In this document: positions 1 through 7,660 of the stretch, in pieces | Layout of the letters: every line of letters begins with the position of its first letter | Numbering within the stretch: the stretch's first letter is position 1 | DNA from: Bacillota bacterium | GTDB lineage: Bacteria > Bacillota > Sulfobacillia > JAJYWN01 | Length of the DNA stretch: 44,726 nt | Direction: 5' to 3' | Assembly: GCA_021791495.1 (NCBI GenBank) | Contig: JAJYWN010000057.1 | Location: 1-44,726 of the forward strand | Position numbers and translations under genes: made by a program | The notes under the pieces: generated by a model | Databases searched by the model: none | The model's input: only the letters and a program-made list of their open reading frames with translations | Told to the model about the DNA's origin: nothing

Positions 1-1
1 C

Positions 2-181
2 CAAGGCGCCAAGTTGGCCGCCGCCATTGCCACCCTGGTGGACTCAAAGGACGAGGTCGAGATCAAGCGCCTGGTGGACGAGGTGATGGACCCGGCCGGC
101 ACCTTCTACCGCTTTGGCATGGCCGCGGGCCTGTTCCGCGGCGCGGTCCTCCCGGAGCGGAAGGAGGCGAAGCAGGCATGA
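2..181 (+). CDS. [NiFe]-hydrogenase small subunit, C-terminal end (partial, 5' truncated by window edge)
   Basis: The frame is open from the first complete codon at position 2 to a TGA at 179-181, giving about 59 residues. The visible end contains a run DPAGTFYRFGM, which resembles the C-terminal region of the small electron-transfer subunits of group 3 [NiFe] hydrogenases (MvhG-like, 20-kDa family). Its stop overlaps the ATG of the following large-subunit gene (ATGA arrangement), so the two are translationally coupled. The Fe-S cysteines and everything upstream lie outside the window. The assignment therefore rests on the short C-terminal match plus the neighbour, and the exact hydrogenase group cannot be fixed. 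Confidence 0.7.
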   Translation, partial: QGAKLAAAIATLVDSKDEVEIKRLVDEVMDPAGTFYRFGMAAGLFRGAVLPERKEAKQA

Positions 182-1635
182 AACGTGTGACCATTGACCC
201 CATCACCAGGCTGGAGGGTCACGGGAAGATCGAAATCTTCCTGAATGATCAGGGAAACGTGGCCGACGCCTATTTCCAAGTCCCCGAACTGCGTGGTTTC
301 GAGAAGTTCACCGAGGGGCGGCCGGTGGAGGAGATGCCCCGCATCACCCCGCGCATCTGCGGCGTGTGCCCAGGAGCGCACCACATGGCTTCCACCAAGG
401 CCAACGACGCCGTCTACTCCGTGGTCCCGCCACCGGCCGGCCGGAAGCTTCGCGAACTGTTCTACGAGGCCCACTTCATCCATTCGCATATCGCCCACTT
501 CTACGCCCTGGCCGCCCCCGACTTCGTGGTGGGGCCGGACGCCGATCCGGCAGCCCGGAACATCCTGGGCGTGGTGGCGAAGGTCGGGGTGGAGATCGGC
601 GGGCAGGTGATCAGGGCCCGGGCCTTTGCCCAGGAAATTCAGGCCCTTATCGGCGGAAAAGCCACCCATCCGGTGATGGGGCTGGCGGGCGGGGTGTCGC
701 GCCCTATCACCAAGGACGAGGCCGCGACCGTACTGGAAAAGGCCAAGTTCCTGGTGGAGTTCGGCAAGTTCAGCCTGAAACTCTTTGCCGACGTGGTCTT
801 GGCGAACCAGGCCTACGTGGACCTGATCCTGAGTGATGCGTACGCGTTGAAGACCTACTACATGGGCCTTGTGGACCAGAACGACAAGGTCAACTTCTAT
901 GATGGCCTGATCAAGGTCATCGACCCCAACGGCAAGGAGTTCGCCCGCTTCCCAGCGGCAGACTACATCAAACACATCGCCGAGCACGTGGAACCCTGGA
1001 CGTACCTGAAGTTCCCGTACCTGAGGGCGGTGGGCTGGAAGGGCCTGGTGGATGGGAAAGACAGCGGCGTCTATCGCGTGGCGCCCATGGCCAGACTGAA
1101 CGTGGCTTCCGGCATGGCCACCCCCCTGGCCCAGGAGGAATACGAGAAGCTCTTCGCCACCTTGGGCGGCAAACCGGTTCACGCCACCCTGGCCAACCAC
1201 TGGGCGCGCCTGGTGGAGCTGATGTACTCCTGCGAGCACCTGCTGCAATTAGCCCAGGATCCCGAGATCACCGATCCGCGCGTGAGGACCATCCCCACGG
1301 CCGTGCCAAATGAAGGTGTAGGTGTGGTGGAAGCCCCGCGGGGCACCTTGTTCCACCACTATGTCACTGATGAGCGGGGCATGGTGAAACGGGCCAACCT
1401 CATCGTGGCCACGGGCAACAACCACGCCGCCATCTGCCTGTCGGTGAAGAAGGCCGCGATCGGGCTCATCAAGGGCGGCGAGGTGAACCAGGGGCTTCTG
1501 AACATGGTGGAGATGGCTTTTCGCGCCTATGACCCTTGCTTCGGCTGCGCGACGCACGCTCTACCGGGGCAGATGCCACTAGAGGTCAACATCCGCGATA
1601 GCGCTGGGCGGATGGTGGCGGAGCTCAGGCGCTAG
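178..1635 (+). CDS. [NiFe]-hydrogenase large subunit (group 3, MvhA/HoxH-like)
   Basis: This 485-residue protein is the catalytic subunit that cleaves or makes H2 at the NiFe(CN)2CO site. The N-terminal L1 motif RICGVCPGAHH supplies two nickel-binding cysteines (C61, C64), and the C-terminal L2 motif DPCFGCATH supplies the other two (C454, C457). A 25-residue tail follows His460, as expected of a precursor that is cut after this His once nickel is inserted. The opening TIDPITRLEGHG is typical of the family. The coupled upstream small subunit and the overall character suggest the cytosolic F420-non-reducing (MvhADG, group 3c) type, which usually partners heterodisulfide-reductase-like proteins. 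That partner is not visible here, so the group is an inference. Nothing in the window shows whether it shares a transcript with hydBGDA, because a promoter lies between them. Confidence 0.93.
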   Translation: MKRVTIDPITRLEGHGKIEIFLNDQGNVADAYFQVPELRGFEKFTEGRPVEEMPRITPRICGVCPGAHHMASTKANDAVYSVVPPPAGRKLRELFYEAHFIHSHIAHFYALAAPDFVVGPDADPAARNILGVVAKVGVEIGGQVIRARAFAQEIQALIGGKATHPVMGLAGGVSRPITKDEAATVLEKAKFLVEFGKFSLKLFADVVLANQAYVDLILSDAYALKTYYMGLVDQNDKVNFYDGLIKVIDPNGKEFARFPAADYIKHIAEHVEPWTYLKFPYLRAVGWKGLVDGKDSGVYRVAPMARLNVASGMATPLAQEEYEKLFATLGGKPVHATLANHWARLVELMYSCEHLLQLAQDPEITDPRVRTIPTAVPNEGVGVVEAPRGTLFHHYVTDERGMVKRANLIVATGNNHAAICLSVKKAAIGLIKGGEVNQGLLNMVEMAFRAYDPCFGCATHALPGQMPLEVNIRDSAGRMVAELRR

Positions 1636-1726
1636 GTCTCGCTCCTGGCCCCACGAGAATAGCCAAGCTAGCATGTGCTGGAGACGGCGTCGGATGGGAT
1701 GAGGCTTCGCCAAGAAGGTTGACATC

Positions 1727-1756
1727 TTGCTGATTGCCAAATAAGGCTGCTATAAT
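1727..1756 (+). promoter_or_regulatory. Extended -10 promoter for the hydBGDA-hyp gene run
   Basis: A consensus TATAAT at 1751-1756 is preceded by TG one base upstream (1748-1749), forming an extended -10 element. A weak -35 (TTGCTG, 1727-1732) lies 18 bp upstream. Transcription would start near 1763, leaving a leader of about 180 nt before hydB that carries two Rex-like palindromes. A better -35 hexamer (TTGACA, 1719-1724) is present but is 26 bp from the -10, too far for a normal sigma-A promoter. Confidence 0.6.
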
Positions 1757-1770
1757 AGCGCTGAGGGCGA

Positions 1771-1788
1771 TTGTGTACACTTGCACAA
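1771..1788. promoter_or_regulatory. Rex-like operator, proximal copy
   Basis: TTGTGTACACTTGCACAA has the TTGTG-8 bp-CACAA layout of Rex operators. It matches 12 of the 14 fixed positions of the family consensus TTGTGAA-N4-TTCACAA. It begins about 8 bp after the predicted start of transcription, where a bound repressor would block RNA polymerase. Rex senses the NADH/NAD+ ratio, which fits control of an NAD(P)-linked hydrogenase. No rex gene is in the window. Confidence 0.5.
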
Positions 1789-1820
1789 TGTTCAGACAAT
1801 GATGGAGTTACGGCGTCGCC

Positions 1821-1838
1821 TTGTGATTATGTGCACAG
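1821..1838. promoter_or_regulatory. Rex-like operator, distal copy
   Basis: TTGTGATTATGTGCACAG repeats the same architecture and matches 11 of 14 consensus positions. It lies exactly 50 bp (about five helical turns) downstream of the first copy, so both would face the same side of the DNA and could support cooperative binding or looping. Confidence 0.4.
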
Positions 1839-1945
1839 AGAGCTTATTTCGGAACCCGAAACTGACGATCGGAGTAGTAATGTGTCATTCCGTGTCTAAT
1901 TTGCTCGGTTTGTTAAAGCGAAAGATTATGTAGGAGGTGACGGCT

Positions 1946-2995
1946 TTGAGCAAAAGGGAGCTCAGGTTGGGCAACGTTCGAGTCCTGCCGAAGGACCTCT
2001 TTCCCGATTTCGTGAAAGGGCTGGCCCTCTTCGGAAAGGTCTACGCGCCCGTGGTCCGGCCTGACGGGGCCCACGTGTTCTCTCCGGTGGAACGCGTGGC
2101 CGACATCGACATGGCCCATCCGCGGACCATGTTATCGCCGAAGAAGTATCTGTTTCCGCCGGAAACGGAGATGTACCAGTTCAGCCCGGAAAAGGGGTAC
2201 TTCGATCCGCCGGTGGACACAGCGAAAACAGTCCTGCTCGGTGTTCACCCCTGTGACATCAACGGCATGCTCATCCTAGATGAAGTCTTCCGGCGGTATT
2301 ATGTGGAACCGCGGTATTTCGCGCGCCGCCAGAGCCTGGCGGTCATCGGCTCCAGCTGCGAGCCGGACGATAAGTGCTTTTGCAAGTCCATGCATTCGGA
2401 GTACGTGGATAAGGGGTTTGACCTCTTCCTCACCGATATCGGAGACGCTCACTTCGTACGGATGGGCACCAGTATCGGGGACGACATCGTGGCCGCTAAT
2501 CCGGCGGTGTTCCGCCCCGTGGAAGACGAAGATGTCCGGGCCTACAAGCATGCCGAGAACTGCCGGGCCCAGGCCTACAAAGCTCAGGTGGAGTTGGACA
2601 GCCTGCCTCAGATCCTGGAGCTGGAATACGACAGCCGGGTCTGGAAGGAAGCGGGGGACAAGTGCCTCTCCTGTGGCACGTGCTCCTCAGTCTGTCCCAC
2701 CTGCTACTGTTACGACCTGTTCGACCGCTTGAACCTGGACGTCGCGAGCGGCGCCCGCGTCCGCCGTTGGGATTCGTGCCTCTTCCGGGAGCACGCTCTG
2801 GTGGCCGGAGGGCACAATTTCCGCGACGGCCGGGACAGTCGCATGAAGAACCGCTACTTCCATAAGCAGGTCGGCTTCGTCAGTGAATTCGGCCGCCCCA
2901 GCTGCGTGGGGTGCGGCCGGTGCATCGAAGCTTGCCCGGCCAACATCAGCATCATTGAAATGATCAAGAGTCTTCGGGAAGAGGTGAAGGTCTAA
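1946..2995 (+). CDS. hydB: Group 3b [NiFe]-hydrogenase / sulfhydrogenase beta subunit (iron-sulfur protein)
   Basis: This protein of about 349 residues relays electrons between the flavin subunit and the hydrogenase module. Two ferredoxin-type [4Fe-4S] motifs lie in the C-terminal third: CLSCGTCSSVCPTC and CVGCGRCIEACP. Further cysteines upstream (SSCEPDDKCFC) are usual for the HydB/ShyB family. The start is placed at TTG 1946, because the Shine-Dalgarno AGGAGGTG occupies 1932-1939 and would overlap an alternative GTG at 1937. The stop shares a base with the next ATG (TAATG at 2993-2997), so hydB and hydG are coupled. The order hydB-hydG-hydD-hydA matches the archaeal and bacterial NADP(H)-linked sulfhydrogenase operon. 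Confidence 0.92.
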   Translation: MSKRELRLGNVRVLPKDLFPDFVKGLALFGKVYAPVVRPDGAHVFSPVERVADIDMAHPRTMLSPKKYLFPPETEMYQFSPEKGYFDPPVDTAKTVLLGVHPCDINGMLILDEVFRRYYVEPRYFARRQSLAVIGSSCEPDDKCFCKSMHSEYVDKGFDLFLTDIGDAHFVRMGTSIGDDIVAANPAVFRPVEDEDVRAYKHAENCRAQAYKAQVELDSLPQILELEYDSRVWKEAGDKCLSCGTCSSVCPTCYCYDLFDRLNLDVASGARVRRWDSCLFREHALVAGGHNFRDGRDSRMKNRYFHKQVGFVSEFGRPSCVGCGRCIEACPANISIIEMIKSLREEVKV

Positions 2996-3864
2996 TGCTG
3001 GCAGAGAAGGACATCATCTACAGAGCCGATCCTCACCGACCTTCGCCGGCGCGCCTGGTCGGTGTGCAGCCGCTGGCCCCCGAGCACGCTCTGTTCCAGT
3101 TCCGTTTCGAAGATCCGAAAGAAAACGAAAGGTGGACTCACCGGCCGGGCCAGTTCGTCATGGTTTCGGTGGTCGGTACCGGCGAGGCCCCCATCTCCAT
3201 CTGCTCGTCGCCCAGTCGCCGCGGGGTCATCGAACTGTGTGTCCGCAACACCGGCCGGGTGACCTCCGCCCTGCACCGACTAAAGGAGGGCGCCATCGTC
3301 GGTTTGCGGGGCCCCTACGGCAACGGGTACCCGGTGGAGAAAATGAAAGGGCAGGACATCCTCATTGTCGCCGGCGGCCTTGGCATGGCCCCGCTGCGCT
3401 CCCTGGTCTGGTATGTCCTTGATAATCGTAGTGATTTTGGCCACGTGTCACTCCTCTACGGGACCCGCACCCCGGAAGACGTGCTCTTCAAAGGGGAAAT
3501 AGCCGGCCTGGTGGGCCGCGGCGACCTGGAGACTCACCTGACCGTCGATAAGCTGGTGGAGGACGGCCAACCCTGGCCCCACGACGTGGGCGTGGTCACA
3601 GGTCTGTTCAAATATGTCAAGGACAGGGTGGACCCGACCCGCGCCTACGCCGCGGTGACCGGGCCGCCCATCATGTACCGGTTCGTCCTGCGCGAACTCC
3701 TCGCCCTGGGTTTCGGAAAGGACCGCATCCTCATGTCCTTGGAACGCCGGATGAAGTGCGGCATCGGCAAGTGCAGCCACTGCGCGGTCGGTTACAAGTA
3801 CACCTGCATCCATGGCCCCATTTTCACGTACTGGGACGCCATGAACCTGCCGGAAATGATCTAG
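2995..3864 (+). CDS. hydG: Group 3b hydrogenase gamma subunit (FAD/NAD(P)-binding, [2Fe-2S])
   Basis: The 289-residue diaphorase subunit exchanges electrons with NAD(P)H. The N-terminal half is a ferredoxin-reductase-like FAD domain with the flavin-binding segment PISICSSPSR. The middle holds a nucleotide-binding stretch, GGLGMAPLRSL. The C-terminal cluster RRMKCGIGKCSHCAVG...C fits the [2Fe-2S] motif of the HydG/PyrK/dihydroorotate-dehydrogenase-electron-transfer family. It overlaps the hydB stop by one base and is followed by an AGGAGGTG ribosome site for hydD. Confidence 0.92.
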   Translation: MLAEKDIIYRADPHRPSPARLVGVQPLAPEHALFQFRFEDPKENERWTHRPGQFVMVSVVGTGEAPISICSSPSRRGVIELCVRNTGRVTSALHRLKEGAIVGLRGPYGNGYPVEKMKGQDILIVAGGLGMAPLRSLVWYVLDNRSDFGHVSLLYGTRTPEDVLFKGEIAGLVGRGDLETHLTVDKLVEDGQPWPHDVGVVTGLFKYVKDRVDPTRAYAAVTGPPIMYRFVLRELLALGFGKDRILMSLERRMKCGIGKCSHCAVGYKYTCIHGPIFTYWDAMNLPEMI

Positions 3865-3876
3865 GAGGTGAAGAAC

Positions 3877-4629
3877 ATGGCTAAACCCAGAGTCGGTATC
3901 TTCGGCTTGACCTCCTGCGCCGGCGACCAGCTGGTGGTGGTTAACCTGGAAGATGAGTTGCTCGACATCGTCGGGGCCATCGACCTGCGGTCCTTCATCA
4001 TGGCCGCCTCGCACCCCGTGGAGGATGAATTCGATGTGGCCTTGGTGGAGGGGTCGGTGGTCACCGGGGAGGACGAGGAGCGCGTGAAGGACATCCGCGC
4101 CAAGTCCAAACTCCTCGGCGCCATCGGTACCTGCGCCGTCTGGGGCGGCATTCCCGGCGCCCTGAACCACGTGGGGCGGAACACTCTGTACCAGGCGGTC
4201 TATGGAACAGAGGAGGACCTCTTCAAGGCCCGGGAGGCGCGGCCGCTCCGTGACGTCGTGAAAGTCGACTTCTCCCTCTCCGGCTGCCCGGTGGAGAAGC
4301 ACCAATTGGTTCAGGCCCTTCTGTCGCTCCTCCACGGGGACCTGCCGTCCTTCCCGACCGTACCCGTCTGCCAGGACTGCCGCTTTAAGGAGAATGTGTG
4401 CCTCCTGAAGACCAAAGGCCAGCTCTGCCTAGGTCCCGTCACGGCCGGCGGGTGCCTGGCCCGGTGCCCGTCCCACAACATCGGCTGTGAAGGGTGTCAC
4501 GGTCCGCTGGACGAGGTCAACTTCGCGGCGGAAGCGGCGCTCCTGGAGGAGAAGGGTCTTCCGCGCGAGCGCATCGCCCGGGTGGTCCGGAACTTCGCCC
4601 ACCAGGCCGATCTGGCCAGGATCATGTAG
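3877..4629 (+). CDS. hydD: Group 3b [NiFe]-hydrogenase small (delta) subunit
   Basis: The 250-residue small subunit carries Fe-S clusters from the NiFe site towards HydB/HydG. The proximal-cluster cysteines are visible in LTSCAGDQ, GTCAVWGGIPG and SGCPVEKHQ. A cysteine-rich C-terminal half (CQDC, CLL, CLG, CLARCP, CEGCHG) accommodates additional clusters. The start is ATG 3877, 6 nt after the AGGAGGTG site at 3863-3870; an in-frame GTG at 3868 overlaps that site and is rejected. No twin-arginine signal is present, consistent with a cytoplasmic enzyme. Confidence 0.92.
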   Translation: MAKPRVGIFGLTSCAGDQLVVVNLEDELLDIVGAIDLRSFIMAASHPVEDEFDVALVEGSVVTGEDEERVKDIRAKSKLLGAIGTCAVWGGIPGALNHVGRNTLYQAVYGTEEDLFKAREARPLRDVVKVDFSLSGCPVEKHQLVQALLSLLHGDLPSFPTVPVCQDCRFKENVCLLKTKGQLCLGPVTAGGCLARCPSHNIGCEGCHGPLDEVNFAAEAALLEEKGLPRERIARVVRNFAHQADLARIM

Positions 4630-4644
4630 GGGGGTGGGAAGCAA

Positions 4645-5940
4645 ATGACCAGAACTATCAAAGTCGATCATCTCTCCCGGGTGGAAGGGCACGGGCGGAT
4701 CGTGGTGGAGATCGAAGGCAACACCCTGAAACGGGCCGACTTCAATATCTTCGAGGGGCCCCGCTTCTTCGAGGCCCTCTGCGTGGGTCGGCCGTACCAG
4801 GATGTCTCCATGATGGTGTCGCGCATCTGCGCCATTTGTTCAGTGGGGCACAAGCTCACCTCCGTTCTGGCGCTGGAAAACGCCCTGGGCGTGAAGGTCT
4901 CCCCGCAGACCGAGCTTCTGCGCGACCTCCTCTTCCAGGGGATGTCCATCGAAAGCCACGTCCTGCACACCTACTTCCTGGCCCTCCCCGATTTTCTGGG
5001 CGCCGGCAGCGCGATCGAACTGGCGCCCCGATTTCCGACGGAGGTCAAGCTGGCCCTGAACATGAAGAAACTGGGCAACACCATCCAGGAGCTGGTCGGG
5101 GGGCGGGCCATCCACCCCATCAACTGCGTCGTGGGCGGGTTCGGCCGCATCCCCACGCGCGAGGAGCTTCTGGGCGTCCGCGCCACCCTGGAGGAACTGC
5201 TTCCGGGCGCCGTCAAGACGGTGGAGCTTTTCGGCGGCCTGGCCTACCCGGCCCAGACCCAGGAACCATCCACCACCTACGTGGCCTTGGAGCCGGAAGG
5301 GCCGGAGTTCTCCTTCTTCGGCCGACGCATCGCCACATCGAAAGGCAAGGTCGTCCCGGTGGAGAGCTATAAGGAAATCGCCGACGAGCGAGTGGTGCCA
5401 CACTCCTCGGCCAAACACAGCCTGCCGGGCGGCGAGCCCTATTTCACGGGCGCGCTGGCCCGCATCAACCTCTTTGGCGACCGCCTGACGCCCAGGGCCA
5501 AAAGCGCCATGGACGCCGCCGGCGTGCGTTTCCCCTCGACCAACACCCTGCATAACAACCTGTGCCAGGCCATTGAGAACCTCTACAGCTTCGAGCGGGC
5601 CCTGGAGGTCATCGACCTGCTGCTGCGGGACGGTGTCCATGCGGAAGAGCCGGTGGAAGTCAAGGTCAGAGCCGGGCGCGGCGTGGCGGCCACCGAGGTG
5701 CCCCGCGGCACTCTGTATCACGAATACGTCCTGGATGACGCGGGTGTGGTGACCTACGCCAACGTCATCACCCCCACCGCCCAGAACCAGGCCAACGTGG
5801 AGAAGGACTTCCGGAGCTACATTGAGCGGAGCCCCGGCGCCCCAGACGACTCCATTGCCTCGAACTTGGAGATGATCGCCCGGGCCTACGACCCGTGCAT
5901 TTCTTGCGCGGCCCACCTGGTCGAGGTCAAGCGCACGTAG
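4645..5940 (+). CDS. hydA: Group 3b [NiFe]-hydrogenase large (alpha) subunit
   Basis: This is the catalytic subunit, 431 residues. Nickel ligands are visible as RICAIC (C62, C65) near the N-terminus and DPCISCAAH (C418, C421) at the C-terminus. Only seven residues (LVEVKRT) follow the terminal His, forming a short peptide for removal by the maturation endopeptidase encoded immediately downstream. The start has a GGGGGGTGGG ribosome-binding site. It is the second hydrogenase large subunit in the window and differs from the first in its L1 sequence and in having a much shorter tail. Confidence 0.93.
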   Translation: MTRTIKVDHLSRVEGHGRIVVEIEGNTLKRADFNIFEGPRFFEALCVGRPYQDVSMMVSRICAICSVGHKLTSVLALENALGVKVSPQTELLRDLLFQGMSIESHVLHTYFLALPDFLGAGSAIELAPRFPTEVKLALNMKKLGNTIQELVGGRAIHPINCVVGGFGRIPTREELLGVRATLEELLPGAVKTVELFGGLAYPAQTQEPSTTYVALEPEGPEFSFFGRRIATSKGKVVPVESYKEIADERVVPHSSAKHSLPGGEPYFTGALARINLFGDRLTPRAKSAMDAAGVRFPSTNTLHNNLCQAIENLYSFERALEVIDLLLRDGVHAEEPVEVKVRAGRGVAATEVPRGTLYHEYVLDDAGVVTYANVITPTAQNQANVEKDFRSYIERSPGAPDDSIASNLEMIARAYDPCISCAAHLVEVKRT

Positions 5941-5975
5941 AGGGGCATGGCGGTCGGCGAGGAGGTGGCGGCGTT

Positions 5976-6560
5976 ATGGACCGCAAAGGCAGTCTTGTAT
6001 CGGAACTGGCCGTTTTCTTGTCGGGTGAAACCGCCGCCGTGGTGGGAGTGGGTAATACCGACCGCGGGGACGATGGCTTTGGCCCCGCGGTCGTGTCCTT
6101 GCTGCGTCAGAAGGGCGCCGGCGCCGGACGGCGGGAGGGACAGTCCCTATTACTGATCGATGCCGGGGTCCGTCCGGAAAACTGTCTTGACTCCATTGGA
6201 GAGTCAGGGGTGCGGCGAGTCCTGTTTGTGGATGCCGCCGGCGGTGACGATGACGAAGAAGGCGATGGGGGGTGCCTGGATCTCCTTGACCCCTCCCAAC
6301 TGATCGGCACCTCCGTCTCTACGCACCAGCTACCCCTGGCGCTGGTGGCCGAACTGCTGCGGACCGAGACCGGCGCTCAGGCGAGAGTCTTGGTCTATCG
6401 CGTTTGCGGGAGTGGGCGGCTGGAACGCTTCGCCGGTCTTTCCGCCGGCGCGCGGCGGGCCGTCTCCGACGCCGCCGCGGCCATCCGCGCCGCCACGGCC
6501 GACGCCCTTGCCCCCGCCGCTCTCTTGGAAGTGGGGAGAGGGAGCATCCGCCATGCATGA
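5976..6560 (+). CDS. Hydrogenase maturation endopeptidase (HycI/HybD/HoxW family)
   Basis: This protein of about 194 residues is predicted to trim the C-terminal peptide of the large subunit after nickel insertion. The N-terminus has the family signature VVGVGNTDRGDDGFGPAV, with a nickel-sensing acidic residue. A second acidic position follows in LFVDAAGG and a His in STHQLPL. The start at ATG 5976 follows GGAGGTGG (5961-5968); a longer frame reaching back into hydA has no ribosome site. The C-terminus is extended and alanine-rich, beyond the usual roughly 150-160 residues. Its stop overlaps the start of hypA. Whether it processes one or both large subunits here is unknown. Confidence 0.85.
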   Translation: MDRKGSLVSELAVFLSGETAAVVGVGNTDRGDDGFGPAVVSLLRQKGAGAGRREGQSLLLIDAGVRPENCLDSIGESGVRRVLFVDAAGGDDDEEGDGGCLDLLDPSQLIGTSVSTHQLPLALVAELLRTETGAQARVLVYRVCGSGRLERFAGLSAGARRAVSDAAAAIRAATADALAPAALLEVGRGSIRHA

Positions 6561-6909
6561 ACTCTCCTTGGTCTACGAGATCCTGCGGACCGTGGATGCC
6601 GCCGCCAGGGAGAACCAGCTTTCCCGCGTGACGCGGGTGGGCGTCGTGGTGGGAAAGATGAGTTCGGTCCTTCCCGACTCTCTCACGTTCTCCTTCGACG
6701 CGGTCAAAAACGAGGTGCCGACCTGGACACCCGGGGTTTTCACTGAGGCCCGCCTGGAAGTGGAAACGAGAGACGTGGAAGCGCACTGCCGTCTGTGCGG
6801 GCACCTATTCGTGTTGGGCCCGGACCTCGCCTGCCCGAAATGCGGAGCCGCCACGCTCGACCTTGCGGGCGGCACGGAACTCTACATCGACTCCTTCGAC
6901 GGAGAATGA
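6553..6909 (+). CDS. hypA: Hydrogenase nickel-insertion protein HypA
   Basis: The 118-residue protein begins MHELSLVYEIL, with the conserved nickel-binding His2. The C-terminal half carries the structural zinc site as two CxxC pairs (CRLCGH and CPKCGA). HypA works with HypB to deliver nickel to the hydrogenase large subunit. The gene overlaps the preceding protease gene by 8 nt. Confidence 0.93.
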   Translation: MHELSLVYEILRTVDAAARENQLSRVTRVGVVVGKMSSVLPDSLTFSFDAVKNEVPTWTPGVFTEARLEVETRDVEAHCRLCGHLFVLGPDLACPKCGAATLDLAGGTELYIDSFDGE

Positions 6910-6919
6910 GGGTGCGACC

Positions 6920-7654
6920 ATGACCGAAATCAAGCTGGTCTCCAAAGTCCTGAAGGCCAACGACCAGATCGCCGCGGAGAACCGGCAGCTGCTGTCAGGC
7001 GCCAGCGTTCTGGTGATAAACCTGATGAGCTCGCCCGGCTCAGGAAAGACCACCATCTTAGAGCGCACCATCGAGCGGGCAGGGTCGTCCAAGGCCGCGG
7101 CGACGCCGGCGGGCGTAGGCGCCGGCCCGGCGCTGCGCTTCGCCGTGGTGGAAGGGGACCTCTTCACCACCCGCGATGCCGAACGCATCGACCGCCTGGG
7201 GGCACCTGTGGTTCAGGTGAACACGGAGGGCGGCTGCCACCTTGACGCCCAGATGGTCCGCGCCGCCCTGGAGGACCTGGCCTGGCGCGACGCCGACATC
7301 CTGGCCGTGGAGAACGTCGGGAACCTGGTCTGTCCGGCCGCCTGGGACCTGGGCGAGGACCTGCGCGTCCTGGTGGTCTCCATCGCCGAGGGCCACGACA
7401 AGCCGGCCAAATACCCGCGGATGTTCCGTGAGGCCCACGCCATCCTTCTGAACAAGATCGACCTGCTGCCGATGACCGACTTCTCGGTCAGGGAATTCGA
7501 GAAGGACGTGCGCGCCCTGAACGCCGAGGCGCCCATCTTCTATCTCTCGGCCCGCACCGGCGCCGGCCTGGCGGACTGGGTATCCTGGTTGAGAAGCAAG
7601 CTGGCGGAGAAACGCCACCGTCGTCCCGACGGCGCTCCCGTTCAGGAGGATTAG
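6920..7654 (+). CDS. hypB: Hydrogenase/urease nickel-incorporation GTPase HypB
   Basis: The 244-residue GTPase powers nickel delivery. The P-loop SSPGSGKTT is at about residues 37-45, and the metal-binding switch segment NTEGGCHLDA carries the Cys-His pair used at the dimer interface. There is no N-terminal poly-histidine stretch, so nickel storage by HypB itself is unlikely. An Ala/Gly-rich insertion (about residues 54-71) between helix 1 and the next strand resembles insertions seen in other proteins of this window. It starts 10 nt after hypA. Confidence 0.93.
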   Translation: MTEIKLVSKVLKANDQIAAENRQLLSGASVLVINLMSSPGSGKTTILERTIERAGSSKAAATPAGVGAGPALRFAVVEGDLFTTRDAERIDRLGAPVVQVNTEGGCHLDAQMVRAALEDLAWRDADILAVENVGNLVCPAAWDLGEDLRVLVVSIAEGHDKPAKYPRMFREAHAILLNKIDLLPMTDFSVREFEKDVRALNAEAPIFYLSARTGAGLADWVSWLRSKLAEKRHRRPDGAPVQED

Positions 7655-7660
7655 AGTCCC

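Noticed and set aside
1719-1724. Perfect TTGACA hexamer upstream of the hydrogenase operon
   Set aside because: It is 26 bp from the TATAAT, too far for sigma-A; the extended -10 is a better explanation.
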